Assembly (NCBI RefSeq): GCF_002902985.1
Contig: NZ_CP026167.1
Location: 2,108,001-2,172,000, forward strand
Direction: 5' to 3'
DNA from: Leclercia sp. LSNIH1
GTDB taxonomy: Bacteria; Pseudomonadota; Gammaproteobacteria; Enterobacterales; Enterobacteriaceae
DNA: 64,000 nt
The position numbers and the translations under genes were made by a program. Shown here in pieces: positions 18,419-26,042 of the stretch (its first letter is position 1; each line of letters starts with the position of its first letter). Under the pieces are notes generated by a model, which was given only the letters and a program-made list of their open reading frames with translations, was not told the origin of the DNA and ran no database searches.

Positions 18419-18664
18419 ATGAGCAACGACGTACCGATTAAATACTATGACATCGTGGATGAGTACACGACGGAAGCCGCCGAACCGGTCAACGAGTCAG
18501 AGCGTGATTCGCTGGCGCTCTATTTCCAGTTGCTGATCACTCGTTTAATGAATAACGAAGAGATCAGCGAAGCGGCGCAGACCGAGATGGCGGTGGAAGC
18601 CGGCATCAACACCCAGCGCATTGACGATATCGCCAATTTTCTGAACCAGTGGGGCAATGAGTAG
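18419..18664 (+). CDS. ymjA: DUF2543-family protein YmjA
   Basis: Acidic protein of 81 residues that closely matches E. coli YmjA ([17 protein letters not shown] at the start and [11 protein letters not shown] at the end). Predicted all-helical and cytoplasmic; function unknown. GAGGAT lies 7 bases before the ATG. Its E. coli counterpart lies at a different locus, so the position here is a rearrangement or a second copy. Confidence 0.85.
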   Translation: MSNDVPIKYYDIVDEYTTEAAEPVNESERDSLALYFQLLITRLMNNEEISEAAQTEMAVEAGINTQRIDDIANFLNQWGNE

Positions 18665-18759
18665 TTCCTGCATGAAAGACATAGTCTGCGCAGGCGTTGT
18701 GCTTTACACTGCGCGCGGCAAAAACTGAGTTAGTAACGATTAATTAGGCGGTAACGGCA

Positions 18760-19248
18760 ATGGCGATGAACGGAACAATCACAACCTGGTTTGCAGATAA
18801 GGGCTTTGGATTTATCAAAGATGAAAACGGCGATAACCGCTATTTTCATGTGATTAAGGTCGCCAATCCCGATCTGATTAAGAAAGATGCCGCGGTAACG
18901 TTTGAACCGACCACCAACAACAAGGGGTTGTCGGCGTATGCGGTGAAGGTGATCCCCGAGAGCAAATATATTTACCTCGATGGCGAGCGTCATAAGATCA
19001 CCTCCATCAAATCTTACCTGGTCTACAGCGAAGAAGAGCCCGCCGAAACCCGGATTGATAAAGAGAACGGCGTGCTGTCGGTGAAGAGCCTGATGGGCAA
19101 TATCGCGCCGAAATCAACGGCCAAAGCGGGCGAAATGCGCACGGTAAGAAAACTGGCTATCACCACCTTCCAGGGCAAAACCTTTATCTTCTCCGAAGAT
19201 GAGATTGACCTGGACGCCACGGTGAAAATGCTCAAGAACCTGAAGTAA
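18760..19248 (+). CDS. Cold-shock-domain protein with C-terminal extension
   Basis: Protein of 162 residues. Residues 1-66 form a cold-shock fold with the RNP1-type motif DKGFGFIKDENG and RYFHV in place of the second RNA-binding motif, suggesting single-stranded nucleic acid binding. Residues about 70-162 are an extension I do not recognise, ending in TTFQGKTFIFSEDEIDLDATV. The start could also be the second ATG at 18766. A REP palindrome follows. Confidence 0.75.
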   Translation: MAMNGTITTWFADKGFGFIKDENGDNRYFHVIKVANPDLIKKDAAVTFEPTTNNKGLSAYAVKVIPESKYIYLDGERHKITSIKSYLVYSEEEPAETRIDKENGVLSVKSLMGNIAPKSTAKAGEMRTVRKLAITTFQGKTFIFSEDEIDLDATVKMLKNLK

Positions 19249-19258
19249 TCTGCATCCT

Positions 19259-19289
19259 GCCGGGTAGCGGCTGCGCCTTACCCGGCCTG
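19259..19289. repeat. REP palindrome
   Basis: GC-rich imperfect palindrome (GCCGGGTAGCGG ... GCCTTACCCGGC) after the cold-shock-domain gene. Confidence 0.75.
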
Positions 19290-19473
19290 CAAACCAAAGC
19301 GGCGCGAAACGCAGGCACGTGCAAGCGCAGCGCCGTCCTCTCATCGACCTTCTCTCCTGATACATCGCCAGTATAAAGAATTATTTACGCGATTAACGCG
19401 CCCGGCAGTACTGTTATGCAGACAATCCTGTATTGTGAAATAACAAACCGTTAACAAAGAAGGGGGTAGCAGC

Positions 19474-20187
19474 GTGCCGGAGATGAATATCTGGGGACAG
19501 ATGGTTAACGATCCTGTTCCCGGCTGGCAAGGGGCCAGTGTACTGGAGCGTGGGGTGCTGGAAGGGCGTTTTTGCCGCCTTGAGCCGCTGAATGCGCACC
19601 AGCATGCGAGCGATCTGTTCGAGGCCTACGCGCTGGGCGACGACAGCGACTGGACCTGGCTTGCCAGCAATCAACCTGCCAGCGTGGAAGAGACCGCCAG
19701 CTGGGTGCAGGGCAAAGTGCAGGATAAGGCGCTGGTGCCTTTTGCAGTGATCGATCGCCAGAGCGAGCGCGCCGTCGGGCTGGTCTGTTATATGGCCATT
19801 GAGCAACAGCTGGGTTCGGTGGAGATAGGGCATGTCACCTGGTCGCGCAAAATGAAAAACAGCCCGCTCGGCACAGAGGCGATCTGGCTGCTGCTGAAAT
19901 ATGGTTTTGAGCGAGGCTATCGCCGTCTGGAGTGGAAGTGCGATTCGATGAACATCCCCTCGCGCCGGGCCGCAGAGCGGCTGGGCTTTACCTGGGAAGG
20001 GCGGTTGCGCCAGAAGCTGGTGCGTAAAGGCCGTAACCGCGACAGCGATATGCTCTCCATCATCGATAGCGAATGGCCGGAGCGGGACGCGGCTCTGCGT
20101 GGCTGGCTGGCCGCAGATAATTTTGATAACGATGGACGGCAGATCAAACGCCTTGAGGCGTTTCACGCTCGCCCCGAAACGGCATAA
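19474..20187 (+). CDS. GNAT acetyltransferase, RimJ/RimL-like
   Basis: Acetyl-CoA-dependent transferase of 237 residues. The RimJ/RimL-type arrangement is visible: GRFCRLEPLNAHQHASDLF near the N-terminus, IGHVTWSRKMKNSPLGTEA (acetyl-CoA loop) and RRLEWKCDSMNIPSRRAAERLGF. The start is GTG at 19474 with AGGGGG upstream. Proteins of this architecture often acetylate small molecules or N-termini; the substrate is unknown. A strong hairpin follows the stop. Confidence 0.85.
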   Translation: MPEMNIWGQMVNDPVPGWQGASVLERGVLEGRFCRLEPLNAHQHASDLFEAYALGDDSDWTWLASNQPASVEETASWVQGKVQDKALVPFAVIDRQSERAVGLVCYMAIEQQLGSVEIGHVTWSRKMKNSPLGTEAIWLLLKYGFERGYRRLEWKCDSMNIPSRRAAERLGFTWEGRLRQKLVRKGRNRDSDMLSIIDSEWPERDAALRGWLAADNFDNDGRQIKRLEAFHARPETA

Positions 20188-20546
20188 CAGTGAGTTTATA
20201 GCAGGCGCCCCTCTGAAAAGGGGCCCCTGCACCGTTTATTTTCTTTTGCCATTAACAATATTATTTATTCAGATTACTCCGCAATTAAAAGTATACATTT
20301 ATTATCTTTAGCAGCCCGAATTAATACGCCTTATTATCACCCCGCTGGTATTAATTGCGCGGATGATAGCACTCAGCGGAAATAACCAACCTGTCTGTAA
20401 AACGTTCGTGGAGCGCAGCCTTTTCGGCTGGCGCAACCTTGTGCCGCGCGGTGAGGCCAGGCGTTTCTTTGTCGAAAGCCGTCATAATTCATGGTGATGT
20501 GAATTAATTATTAAATCCTTTACTTAATTGAAAAGAGAAATTTGAA
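20188..20546. other. Gene-free stretch, AT-rich with two hairpins
   Basis: No credible gene is seen. It holds the terminator-like hairpin at 20201-20230 and a second stem near 20413-20433 (GCGCAGCC ... GGCTGGCGC) of unknown role. The rest is AT-rich. Confidence 0.5.
20201..20230 (+). terminator. Terminator-like hairpin after the RimJ-like gene
   Basis: GCAGGCGCCCCT pairs imperfectly with AGGGGCCCCTGC, and the stem is followed by ACCGTTTATTTTCTTTT, a T-rich tail. Confidence 0.6.
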
Positions 20547-20954
20547 ATGGGCATAATTAAAAAAATTCTTCTGGCTATTGTCATCATTGCTGGCGTGCTG
20601 AATATCTCCAGACAGGCTCACGAATATGGCCTCGATATTGGCTTGCAGTTGCTGACAGTATTTATCATGAGTACCACTTTCCTGTGGCGCTGGGCGTCCG
20701 GCCACCTGCCACATATCGGGAAACCAGTCGCGATTACGATCATGATGGTAACCATGCTGATCGCGCGGGTAATTGTTGAGTATGCCATCGCCGATCTTCT
20801 GCACGTTGACCTGGTGGAGGTCATCCATACCAGCCTCAAATACAGCCCATGGCTCTGGCTGGCGATGTTCCTGGGTTCGGGTGTGAAGGTCTTTTTCTGG
20901 CGCTGGCTGTTTGCGGGCGTGCACCAAGAGAACAGATCGGATGTTACCGCCTGA
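20547..20954 (+). CDS. Unknown four-span inner-membrane protein
   Basis: Protein of 135 residues, not recognised. Four hydrophobic segments can be drawn: residues about 3-20, 30-48, 57-78 and 98-118, with short polar loops and a hydrophilic C-terminus (AGVHQENRSDVTA). An AAAGAGAAA element precedes the ATG, so the ribosome site is weak. It is flanked by AT-rich DNA on both sides. It may be PsiE-like in topology, but no PsiE-specific motif is visible. Confidence 0.6.
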   Translation: MGIIKKILLAIVIIAGVLNISRQAHEYGLDIGLQLLTVFIMSTTFLWRWASGHLPHIGKPVAITIMMVTMLIARVIVEYAIADLLHVDLVEVIHTSLKYSPWLWLAMFLGSGVKVFFWRWLFAGVHQENRSDVTA

Positions 20955-21586
20955 GGGCAGGGCAGAAACCGGCGCGGGAACGCGAGCACGATCGTAAGGC
21001 GCGCTACAACCATCATCACCACCGTTAAACAGGTCAACCCACCTCTTTGGTGGGCATGATATCGTCCGGTTACCGCACTTTATGAGCCTTGACTCATTTG
21101 ACTAAAGTCAAACTTTATTGACTTATTTAATTGTCTTAATAATGTTATTTAGTGACGGTTTTTAAAAAGTTGTTACTAGATAAAATAGTCTTTAACTAGT
21201 CTTTTGCTCTGGTTGAGTTTGACGGGGTTATCTGAAGAGTTCAGCTCAAACGCATAGGGTATCGGGTCATTCTCTCTGAGTATCACTCTCGTCAGGCACA
21301 TAACGCTCTGGTGCGCCTGACATTTGCGCAATCCCGGTAAAGATGACCACTTTGACAATCATTGAAGTCTTCTTCATGAAGTCTAATCGCAAACATAATG
21401 TTCTGCGCTGCCTGTCTATTGTAAGACATATCATTTTCTTTCATTTGAAAATAATCTATCGATAAAGTCTTTCTGATTTAACACATCTTCAACAAGATAT
21501 GTCTCAGATTTTGAATATTGACATGTTTTAAGCAGACTTTCATATTTCAGGACATGAAATAACTGCATGCTTAAGACGGAGGGAGT
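20955..21586. other. AT-rich accessory interval
   Basis: Apart from the broken frame at 21176-21444, no gene is seen in this 632-base stretch. A short stem (CCCACC ... GGTGGG, 21038-21054) follows the membrane-protein gene without a T-run. Confidence 0.4.
21176..21444 (-). pseudogene. Frameshifted small gene of unknown function
   Basis: An ATG-initiated frame at 21444 reads 50 residues (beginning MKENDMSYNRQAAQ) and stops at 21292-21294. A second minus-strand frame, open from 21358 to the TAG at 21176, continues with a protein-like composition (RENDPIPYAFELN, ending LVKDYFI). One frameshift between 21292 and 21358 would join them into a protein of about 88 residues. I do not recognise it, and it lacks a strong ribosome site. 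It could also be chance. Confidence 0.35.
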
Positions 21587-21796
21587 GTGGAGAAAATCAG
21601 AAGTTATCCATCAAAGCGCAGACCGCGAGGTGAAAGTAAAAATGCCCGGTTAACCATGCTGAGCGCACGTATCGATGATGAGCTTTGTGAATACGTGCAG
21701 GCCACCGCTTACGAAACGCGTAAAAGCAAACAGGACATCATCGCAGAAGCCCTGATGCTTCATCGCCAGCACTATCAGCTTAACCCTGGTAACTGA
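21587..21796 (+). CDS. Predicted ribbon-helix-helix DNA-binding protein
   Basis: Small basic protein of 69 residues. After an arginine- and lysine-rich N-terminus comes ARLTMLSARIDDELCEYVQ, a beta-strand-then-helix pattern like ribbon-helix-helix repressors, followed by a second helix (KSKQDIIAEALMLHRQH). The start is GTG at 21587 with ACGGAGGGA just upstream. No partner gene is adjacent on the same strand, so a role as an orphan antitoxin or a regulator is open. Confidence 0.6.
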   Translation: MEKIRSYPSKRRPRGESKNARLTMLSARIDDELCEYVQATAYETRKSKQDIIAEALMLHRQHYQLNPGN

Positions 21797-21843
21797 AGCA
21801 CGCCTCAGCGTACAGGTTCGTCAAACGAAAAAGGTTGTACAGA

Positions 21844-21942
21844 ATGAGGTTTCTACGCTTCTGGCATGATTGCACCTTGCCCGGTGATGACGTCGATGTA
21901 ACCCACTTCATGCCAGCATCTAAACGTTTTCTGAAAAAGTAA
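21844..21942 (+). CDS. Possible 32-residue ORF
   Basis: An ATG frame with AAGG about 13 bases upstream encodes a short basic peptide (beginning MRFLRFWHDC, ending KRFLKK). There is no membrane segment and no known relative. Weakly supported. Confidence 0.25.
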   Translation: MRFLRFWHDCTLPGDDVDVTHFMPASKRFLKK

Positions 21943-22051
21943 TTTAACTGGATAAATAACCAGTGGAAAGGAGGTTTTTTCACCGGTACGAGCGTAGTAT
22001 TGCAGCGGGTGCCTGATGCTTTCTGAGCTCAGGCAGGTCTGGAGATGCAGA

Positions 22052-22130
22052 AAGCAAAAGCCCCGGAGATGTTTCCATCAACCGGGGCTACCACTCCAAA
22101 CCCAGACAATTTGGATGGTAGCCTCTTCTT
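22052..22130 (-). ncRNA. Sok-type antisense RNA opposite the hok leader (limits approximate)
   Basis: On the minus strand AGCCCCGG (22082-22089) and CCGGGGCT (22059-22066) form a stem followed by TTTGCTTT, a good intrinsic terminator. It lies opposite the leader of the hok gene, exactly where Sok antisense RNAs end in hok/sok loci. The 5' end and promoter were not identified. Confidence 0.6.
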
Positions 22131-22147
22131 AGCAAGGAGGCAATGAC

Positions 22148-22300
22148 ATGCTTAACAAGTACGCCTTTTGGGCGATCCTGGTGCTGGCTTTAACTGTGCT
22201 GGGCGTCACGTTTCTGGTTCGCGAAACGTTATGCGAGCTGAGCTTTAAGGAGCGTGATGTGGAAGTGAAAGCTGTTCTCGCTTACGAAATGAAGAAGTAG
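22148..22300 (+). CDS. hokE: Type I toxin HokE
   Basis: Membrane-depolarising toxin of 50 residues. It has one transmembrane segment (residues about 6-23), the conserved single cysteine in ETLCEL, and the hok-family tail [17 protein letters not shown] lies 6-12 bases before the ATG. The leader carries the long structured region and antisense terminator of a hok/sok locus. In E. coli hokE lies between ybdK and entD, so it marks the ancestral backbone here. The frame is intact. Confidence 0.9.
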   Translation: MLNKYAFWAILVLALTVLGVTFLVRETLCELSFKERDVEVKAVLAYEMKK

Positions 22301-22362
22301 CGGTATGCGGGGAGCAATCCCCGCTTATCCGGTTGTCGGTTTGGTACAGGCACCCGTTTTTT

Positions 22363-22400
22363 TGCCCCGTCTGGCGATGAGCCGGACGGGGCATTTTTAT
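22363..22400 (+). terminator. Intrinsic terminator after hokE
   Basis: TGCCCCGTC and GACGGGGCA form a strong stem, followed by TTTTTATTT. On the other strand the stem is followed by AAAAAACGG read as T-poor, so it works mainly in the plus direction. The stem sequence is shared with the terminator after pgaD. Confidence 0.75.
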
Positions 22401-22538
22401 TTCAACAGCGTTGTAGCATCCATCTTAAGGCAAGTCTCTATTTTCGGACGGTTTGTTGAGGTTTTGGGGGATAATATATAAATGCCTTCCGACCTTTTAT
22501 GCGGTGCTTAATATGGCGTTATGTCAATTAACCTGATG

Positions 22539-22570
22539 TCACGTCCGCTATGAGCGAGGAGCGGACGTTG
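22539..22570. repeat. Interspersed 32-base palindrome, copy 1
   Basis: ACGTCCGC and GCGGACGT pair across a 12-base loop, followed by TG. Related copies occur at 22994-23025 (inverted) and 57964-57995. It lies 10 bases after the DUF4440 gene's stop. Confidence 0.6.
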
Positions 22571-22580
22571 CATCTTGCAT

Positions 22581-22937
22581 CTAAACGCGCTTTAACTCAG
22601 GCGTTCCCTGATGGAATATCAATTGCCATTGGCCATTGCCACTCATTTCCCAGCATGAGGAACGAAGAGAGGCATTACTGCCATCTGGATCAAAAGTTCT
22701 GTAATGCAATATGGCGAAATTTTTTCTAACGATGATAAGTCTAAAGTCGTCACTGTGAATTATTGGACTTTTATCTTCAGTAGAAAGTGCCTCTATTGTT
22801 TCTGCCCTATCAACTAACATGCCAGATCGCGTTATCTCTCGAAATTCCTCATGAAGTATCTCTTCAAGCCATTCCCGATCGTTCCGCTTGTCATCATGAA
22901 GAGAACATTCGAGACTTTTTAATCTCTCAAGGAGCAT
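22581..22937 (-). CDS. DUF4440 / SnoaL-like (NTF2-fold) protein
   Basis: Cytoplasmic protein of 118 residues with the NTF2-like pattern: an N-terminal helix (LLERLKSLECSL), then EWLEEILHEEFREITRSGM, and a terminal strand QWQLIFHQGTPEL. The ATG at 22937 has TAAGGA about 9 bases upstream, better than the in-frame codon at 22964. Function unknown; relatives are often small-molecule-binding or accessory proteins. The gene is framed by inverted copies of a 32-base palindrome. Confidence 0.75.
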   Translation of the reverse strand: MLLERLKSLECSLHDDKRNDREWLEEILHEEFREITRSGMLVDRAETIEALSTEDKSPIIHSDDFRLIIVRKNFAILHYRTFDPDGSNASLRSSCWEMSGNGQWQLIFHQGTPELKRV

Positions 22938-22970
22938 AGTATTGTCCTTATTACATTGGGCCATTAACTT

Positions 22971-23190
22971 TTAGGACAATGAACGCTGGAAAGCAACATC
23001 CGCTCCTGACACAAAGCGGACCATTATAAATTTTCTGATGCAGGCGGTAATCGCGACTTTTTCAGGCTTTCCACCTGCAATGCAACCTATAGAACTCTTC
23101 AGTCTTAGGGCTATATCAGCACCGCTGAACGCATCGCCCTCTTTTGCATGGCCGTAACAGAGCAGACTGATTCCTCTGATATCGGGTTTA
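22971..23190 (-). pseudogene. Remnant of an IS110-family transposase C-terminus
   Basis: A minus-strand frame without a start codon reads through to TAA at 22971. Its segment AGGKPEKVAITACIRKF resembles the conserved C-terminus of IS110-type transposases (AAGKPKKVALTACMRKLL from memory). Only about 70 codons remain, and the end is replaced by the interspersed palindrome. It is a decayed fragment, not a functional element. Confidence 0.45.
22994..23025. repeat. Interspersed 32-base palindrome, copy 2 (inverted)
   Basis: Reverse complement matches the copy at 57964-57995 closely (GTCCGCTTTGTG, then AGCGGA and TGTTG). It lies 57 bases upstream of the DUF4440 start. Confidence 0.6.
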
Positions 23191-23506
23191 AAAGACGTTC
23201 AGGATTGTTCCATTAAAAAACGTAAAAACCTGAGTTGCATTATTTGTAATAGGCAGAAGAGAGGATGAATAAGGGCACATAATGAAGCGTGCGTGAAAAA
23301 ACGCTAATTCATCCCCTTAAGTTAAATTAACGCCAATTAACAGAGCCCCAGGCGAGACATTGTGTAAGTGGTTGTTAAGATTAATCTTAGAATGAACGGC
23401 GATAAGGACTAATCATTAGAGATGCTAAATGTTTTGGCGTAAATTCATTCGCAAAAATTATGTTACAAATCCTGCGAATTTATTCACAACCAAGGACGTT
23501 TAGCGT
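23026..23506. other. Leader region of the Slam cassette
   Basis: Beyond the transposase remnant no gene is seen. AAGGA at about 23493-23497 is the ribosome site of the lipoprotein gene. No confident promoter or Fur box was found by eye. Confidence 0.4.
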
Positions 23507-24250
23507 ATGGGGATTTTAAAACCTGGTTTATTACTGACCGCTTTTGTGTTGACTGCATGTGGTGGTGGTAGCGGCGGGGGTGGTGGTGGTGGCGACAGCA
23601 CGCCTCCGGTAACCACTGCGCCTGTGCAAACGGATAACGGCAATACGGGTACCACCCCGGAAACCCCTGCCACGGCACCGGTCAGCCTGACCACCGGCGG
23701 TACCCTTTCTGGTTGGACCTACACCACCCCTGAGGGCCGTGAATATGTTATGCGCGGCACCGGGATCTCTGCGGGCCTGGTGCAAACCCAGCGGCTCACC
23801 CGTGACGACCGTTCCCCGGTCTCCTCAACGTCATGGTGCTGTGGCCGGATGAGTTACACCACATTCGGTACCTGGACACAGTATGAAAAAGGTCAGCATG
23901 AGGTCTTCTACACCGGAGATGCCACGCTCGCGGCTAACGTGCCAACCCAGGGCACTGCGACCTATGTAGGTCACGGTATGCGTGAAAATATCCTGAGCGA
24001 TGCCAGCTTTAACATTGATTTCGCCGCGAAAACCATCAACGGCACTATTGCCGGCAATGATACCTTTGGTAGCGAAATTGCGATGCAGGGCAACATTGCC
24101 AACGGTGGATTCACCGGTAATGCGCAATCCGGCGGGCAGGCGGGGACCTTCACCGGACATTTCAATGGTCCAACAGCTGAAGAGTTAGGCGGTCTGGCGC
24201 AGTTTGCAGACACGACTAAAAACGCATCCTTTGGCGCGACACGTCAATAA
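23507..24250 (+). CDS. Slam-dependent surface lipoprotein
   Basis: Predicted outer-membrane surface lipoprotein of 247 residues. The signal peptide ends in the lipobox LTAC (cysteine 18), and the mature protein begins with a glycine-rich tether (GGGSGGGGGGGD), a feature of surface-exported lipoproteins. A threonine- and proline-rich linker and a handle region follow. The C-terminal part is rich in G-x-F/I strands and ends in AEELGGLAQFADT and SFGATRQ, like the TbpB/fHbp-type barrels handled by Slam. The Slam gene follows directly. A CC pair in SWCCGRM is unusual. The ligand (haem carrier, transferrin, complement factor or other) cannot be read. Confidence 0.82.
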   Translation: MGILKPGLLLTAFVLTACGGGSGGGGGGGDSTPPVTTAPVQTDNGNTGTTPETPATAPVSLTTGGTLSGWTYTTPEGREYVMRGTGISAGLVQTQRLTRDDRSPVSSTSWCCGRMSYTTFGTWTQYEKGQHEVFYTGDATLAANVPTQGTATYVGHGMRENILSDASFNIDFAAKTINGTIAGNDTFGSEIAMQGNIANGGFTGNAQSGGQAGTFTGHFNGPTAEELGGLAQFADTTKNASFGATRQ

Positions 24251-24258
24251 AACGTTTT

Positions 24259-24279
24259 CCGGTCAGCCAGGCTGACCGG
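24259..24279. promoter_or_regulatory. Perfect intercistronic hairpin in the Slam operon
   Basis: CCGGTCAGCC, one A, then GGCTGACCGG: a perfect 10-bp inverted repeat with a one-base centre, 8 bases after the lipoprotein stop. No T-run follows, so it is more likely an mRNA-stabilising or expression-ratio element than a full terminator. Confidence 0.6.
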
Positions 24280-24302
24280 ACCTTCAGATGGTAAGCCTTT
24301 CT

Positions 24303-25718
24303 ATGAATATTTTGCGTACTGGCGCACTGAGTTTGCTCTGCCCGCTCAGCGTTGCGTTTGCTGCGCCGCCGGAAACCGACTCAATTCCTGCAGCTCCCCA
24401 CCTTGAACGACTGACCACGCCGGACAAGCGCACCGGGCCTGGCGATAAGACGCTGCATGTTACCAATGCGCAACTGGCGGAACAGCCAGAGCTGGCAATG
24501 GCGATGCTCGATCAGGCCATTCGTGAAGAGAAGTGGCCGATGGTTCGTGCCATTTTACCTGTCTATGCGGCCTCACCCAATCCGGATTCAACCCTGATTC
24601 ATTTTGCAAAAGCCGGTCTGGCGCGCAGTCAGGGGCATTATGCAGAGGCGATCGAACACTATCGCGCTATTCTGAGCAGGCATCCTGACTTTGCTGCGGT
24701 GCGTCTGGATTTAGCGCGGGCCATGTTTGAAAATCGTCAGTTTGACGCGGCTGATTATCAGTTTCGTCGGGTATTACAAAGCAATCCGCCTGAGAATATT
24801 CAGCAGGTCATTGCGCAATATCTTGAGCGCATTCAGCAAGGCAGCGCATTAACGGGTTCCTTCAGCGTGAGCTATCTGAATGACAGCAATGTGAATAATG
24901 CGTCATCGGGTAAAACCATTCGGGTTGGCGATCGTCTTTTTATTCGTAATAAAGAGAGTTTCCCTCAGCGCGGGGAAGGTTTCTGGTTCAATGGCGCATT
25001 ACAAAAAGATGTTCAACTCTACGATCAGCATGGCTTGCGATTTATTGGTACGGTAAACGGTAAGAGTTACTGGAATAACCATGATTTTGATGATATTACC
25101 ACCCGCGCTTATGCTGGCTATCAATGGCGTAATTTCCGACAACAATTCGCCCTGTTACCTTTCTATGAAAAAAGATGGTATGGCACCGAGGCCTATTCTT
25201 CTGGCCCTGGCGTCCGCGCCGAATACAGTTATTTACTTACGCCCACCTGGCAGGTGAGTCAGGCGCTGGAATATCAGAAACTGGATTATGATAATGAAGA
25301 TTATCGATTCCTGCACGGGCAAAATCGTTACTCCTCCACAACCCTGTCCCATGCCTTCAGTAACCGGGTGTCAGGGTTTGCCGGCTTCGATCTGCTCGAT
25401 CAGCAGACCTTCACTCGCAGTGAATCTAACCATCGGGTAGGTTTACGCAGCGGGGTGCAGGTGGATATGCCCTGGCAACTCTCTTTTGCCGCCACCACGG
25501 CCATTGCCAGACGCAATTACCAGGCCGACAGTGATATCTTCTCGACGCGACGGAAAGATAACGAACAGATCTATAATCTCTCGCTCTGGCATCGCGACCT
25601 CTATTTCTTTGGGGTGATGCCGAAACTGAATTTCACCTGGAAGCAGGTCGACAGCAATATCGATTTCTATGATTATCGACAGAGGAATGTCCTGCTATCG
25701 CTGGATAAGAATTTTTAA
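24303..25718 (+). CDS. Surface lipoprotein assembly modifier (Slam), type XI secretion translocator
   Basis: Outer-membrane translocator of 471 residues. A signal peptide (ILRTGALSLLCPLSVAFA) precedes a TPR-type periplasmic domain of about 150 residues (ALARSQGHYAEAIEHYRAIL, FAAVRLDLARAMFENRQFDAA), then a DUF560 beta barrel of about 280 residues with many aromatic-girdle strands and a terminal phenylalanine (VLLSLDKNF), as outer-membrane barrels require. The ATG at 24303 has GGTAAG 7 bases upstream; ATG at 24288 is a possible alternative. It lies directly after the lipoprotein gene, the classic Slam arrangement. Confidence 0.88.
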   Translation: MNILRTGALSLLCPLSVAFAAPPETDSIPAAPHLERLTTPDKRTGPGDKTLHVTNAQLAEQPELAMAMLDQAIREEKWPMVRAILPVYAASPNPDSTLIHFAKAGLARSQGHYAEAIEHYRAILSRHPDFAAVRLDLARAMFENRQFDAADYQFRRVLQSNPPENIQQVIAQYLERIQQGSALTGSFSVSYLNDSNVNNASSGKTIRVGDRLFIRNKESFPQRGEGFWFNGALQKDVQLYDQHGLRFIGTVNGKSYWNNHDFDDITTRAYAGYQWRNFRQQFALLPFYEKRWYGTEAYSSGPGVRAEYSYLLTPTWQVSQALEYQKLDYDNEDYRFLHGQNRYSSTTLSHAFSNRVSGFAGFDLLDQQTFTRSESNHRVGLRSGVQVDMPWQLSFAATTAIARRNYQADSDIFSTRRKDNEQIYNLSLWHRDLYFFGVMPKLNFTWKQVDSNIDFYDYRQRNVLLSLDKNF

Positions 25719-25788
25719 CAGACGTTTACCAGGCCATTTTACTGAGTGTGCAGAAGAAGTCTGATACGAAAGGGTGAAATTAAGATGA

Positions 25789-25815
25789 AAAGCACGCTTC
25801 GGCGTGTTTTTTATT
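25789..25815 (+). terminator. Intrinsic terminator of the Slam operon
   Basis: AAAGCACGC, a TTCG tetraloop, and GCGTGTTTTTTATTTT: a tight GC stem with a stable loop and a long T-run. Confidence 0.85.
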
Positions 25816-26042
25816 TTATGGATTGGTAAAACTTCAGCGTGGCTGCTAACTTTTTTGAGCGGCGTTCAGGTCCTTTTTTTAAAGCAAATAGTCTTTTATT
25901 GAATAATGATAAATACGAATAAAGTATGAGATTTTAAATTTTTCGGTGCTTTTTAGTTTCTTGTTTAGCTATTGCATTTTCGTCATCTTTTAGCCATGAA
26001 AAAATGAAAGGCTCATGTTAAAACAGAGATAAAGGGATAGCT
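25816..26042 (+). promoter_or_regulatory. Leader region of pgaABCD
   Basis: AT-rich 227-base stretch upstream of pgaA. GGA triplets occur, including AAGGGA at the ribosome site (26033-26038), which is compatible with CsrA repression as known for the E. coli pga leader; individual sites were not proven. No clear promoter was picked. Confidence 0.4.

Noticed and set aside
21038..21054. Hairpin CCCACC/GGTGGG as a terminator
   Set aside because: Short stem with no T-run; not reported as a terminator.
23401..23420. Possible Fur box before the Slam lipoprotein (GATAAGGACTAATCATTAG)
   Set aside because: Only the right half fits the Fur consensus; the left half matches only with a gap.
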